A stretch of DNA of 7,133 bases from UBA920 sp964424635 (lineage in GTDB: Bacteria > Patescibacteriota > Doudnabacteria > UBA920), in assembly GCA_964424635.1 (NCBI GenBank), contig CAYRJC010000043.1, forward strand, positions 1 through 7,133. The letters run 5' to 3'. The position numbers were made by a program, and so were the translations under genes. Under the pieces are notes generated by a model. It ran no database searches and was not told the origin of the DNA. It saw only the letters and a list, made by a program, of their open reading frames with translations. This document shows, piece by piece, positions 5,800-7,133 of the stretch; position 1 is the first letter of the stretch, and each line of letters starts with the position of its first letter.

Positions 5800-7133
5800 A
5801 TGTATAAAATAAAAACCACACTTTTAATTTCTGTATTTACCTTTGTTGTTACTAGTTTAGTATTCAGTAATTTTTTTAATTTTGCTCAAGCTCAAGAGTC
5901 AATATTACCTGCTTTTAATCCTAACCGTTTAATTGAAGACACAGTGTTTTCTGATAAAACAGCATTGGGAAGTAGTGATGGTGTGCAAAAATTTTTAGAA
6001 AGCAAAAAGAGTATTTTAGCTAATACTTCCAGTGATTTTTTGGCAAAGCTAAAGGAACCTACCAGTTCCAGTTTAAAAGCTACATTAGAGGATCCACATC
6101 CGAATTTGGATAGACTTCGTAGTGCTGCCGAATTAATATGGGATGCTAGTCAGGCTAGCGGAATTAATCCACAAGTATTAATCGTGACCTTGCAAAAAGA
6201 ACAGAGTCTTACTACTGGTCGTCAAACTTCAACTCCAGAACAGGTTCAGACTGCATTAGATTATGCTATGGGTTTTGGATGTCCGGATTCAGGTGGTTGC
6301 GGTGCTCTTTATAAAGGATTTTATTATCAGTTATTTGGAAATGTTGACTCAGAAAATAATCGTTATTTAGGAGCATCAAAATCTTTAATGAAATCATTTA
6401 TCACTCCTGGTGGTCGTGGTCCATATTACAATGGAGCAATTTCAAAAGTTGGAGATACAATTATTTTAGGTAATACTCTCGGTGGTTATAGCGGTGTACA
6501 AGCTCAGCAAACCATTACCATAGAGAATTCCGCTACTGCGGCTTTATATAGATTTACTCCTCATGTTTTTAATGGGAATTATAATTTTTGGAAGTACATG
6601 AATATGTGGTTTCGATATCCCTCAGGAACAATAATCAGTGGTCCAAATAATCAGAAGTACATGATTCAGAATGGTAGTAGATTCCAGATTAACGATTTTA
6701 TTGCCAGGGCTCGTAATTTAAATTTATCTAACCCTGTTTTGCTTTCATTTAATGAACTAGAAAGTTACCCTGATGGTGGTTTGCTCGGATTAGCGGATAA
6801 TACGGTAGTTATAGCTGATGGAAAAGTTTACGTGTTTTTGAATAATAAAAAATATCCTGCTTCAGAATTTGTACTACGTCAGCGTGGACTTTCTCTGAAT
6901 AATGCGGTATCTGCATCATCTTCTGATTTAGCAATTTACCAAGATGGTCCACAGTTAACCCCCTCAGAAGGTTCAGTATTAAGAGGTTATAATGGTCCAG
7001 CAGTTTATATTGTAGAAAATAATCAATTAAGATTAGTTTCTGCTTTGGTGTTTGCTCAGCGTAATCTTGCAGGAAAGATTCAGTTGATTCCTGATAGTGA
7101 GCTAGAAATTTATCCTAAGGGTGGATTCTTGCA
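5800..7133 (+). CDS. Exported lysozyme-like (putative peptidoglycan hydrolase) protein with C-terminal repeats (3' partial)
   Basis: Open from ATG 5800 to the window end, 444 visible residues. The signal peptide is a basic start, a hydrophobic core (about 7-27) and an AQA cleavage site near residue 31. The next region, FNPNRLIEDTVFSD then VQKFLES (39-68), and the domain around SGINPQVLIVTLQKEQSL (120-137), GFGCPDSGGC (158-167), YKGFYYQLFG (171-180), IENSATAALYRFTPHVFNG (241-259) and NFWKYMNMWF (262-271) match, from memory, a family of secreted proteins common in Actinobacteria, often labelled hemagglutinin-like. Its fold resembles lytic transglycosylases and lysozymes; Glu134 in QKEQS sits where their catalytic Glu lies. 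From residue 273 on come repeats of the type ending the upstream protease, starting near 273, 325 and 389. It probably acts on peptidoglycan outside the cell; enzymatic activity is inferred. How many repeats follow is unknown. Confidence 0.85.
   Translation, partial: MYKIKTTLLISVFTFVVTSLVFSNFFNFAQAQESILPAFNPNRLIEDTVFSDKTALGSSDGVQKFLESKKSILANTSSDFLAKLKEPTSSSLKATLEDPHPNLDRLRSAAELIWDASQASGINPQVLIVTLQKEQSLTTGRQTSTPEQVQTALDYAMGFGCPDSGGCGALYKGFYYQLFGNVDSENNRYLGASKSLMKSFITPGGRGPYYNGAISKVGDTIILGNTLGGYSGVQAQQTITIENSATAALYRFTPHVFNGNYNFWKYMNMWFRYPSGTIISGPNNQKYMIQNGSRFQINDFIARARNLNLSNPVLLSFNELESYPDGGLLGLADNTVVIADGKVYVFLNNKKYPASEFVLRQRGLSLNNAVSASSSDLAIYQDGPQLTPSEGSVLRGYNGPAVYIVENNQLRLVSALVFAQRNLAGKIQLIPDSELEIYPKGGFL
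6616..7133 (+). repeat. Protein-level tandem repeats at the lysozyme-like protein C-terminus
   Basis: Units begin YPSGTIISG (codon 273), PDGGLLGLA (324) and SEGSVLRGY (389), the last followed by PAVYIVENNQLRLVSALVF, which aligns well with the protease unit EGSLIRTAKNPTVYWVVGS and its continuation LHPI. A further unit seems to start at KGGFL (440) as the window ends. Spacing is about 52 to 65 residues, so the units vary in length. Confidence 0.7.

Overview
This is an AT-rich bacterial window with small genes, all on the + strand, separated by intergenic spacers of about 90 to 230 nt, plus one much longer spacer (1238-1617 or more). The gene content (a sortase with a cytoplasmic N-terminus, an exported subtilase, an exported lysozyme-like protein and a shared ~58-residue C-terminal repeat) and the poor Shine-Dalgarno sequences fit a Candidatus Patescibacteria (CPR) genome. 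That assignment is an inference from style and protein families; no rRNA or marker gene is present. TGA is used as a normal stop, so recoding of TGA as glycine is not indicated.

Layout. (1) 2-1237: 3' part of a large membrane-anchored sortase, with a TM segment, a Ca-loop-like Asp-rich motif, a low-complexity linker and then the sortase domain. (2) 1238-1617: a long spacer holding two big hairpins with unrelated perfect stems but equally long, related loops in opposite orientation, followed by a near-consensus extended -10 promoter and a structured leader. (3) 1630-1729: a 100-N assembly gap cutting the start of an unrecognised Cys-containing protein with a C-terminal membrane segment (1730-2692), which ends at a textbook terminator. 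(4) 2920-3645: a family 2 glycosyltransferase of the dolichyl/polyprenyl-phosphate sugar transferase type. (5) 3797-5707: an exported S8 subtilisin-like protease with a C-terminal triple repeat. (6) 5800-7133, running off the window: an exported lysozyme-like (putative peptidoglycan hydrolase) protein carrying the same C-terminal repeat.

Taken together, most genes look outward from the cell: surface protein attachment (sortase), glycan or lipid-linked sugar transfer (GT2), extracellular proteolysis and probable peptidoglycan cleavage. The protease and the lysozyme-like protein are adjacent and share a C-terminal repeat module, so they are probably delivered to the same extracellular location or bind the same ligand. 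The most unusual non-coding signal is the pair of hairpins at 1247-1399.
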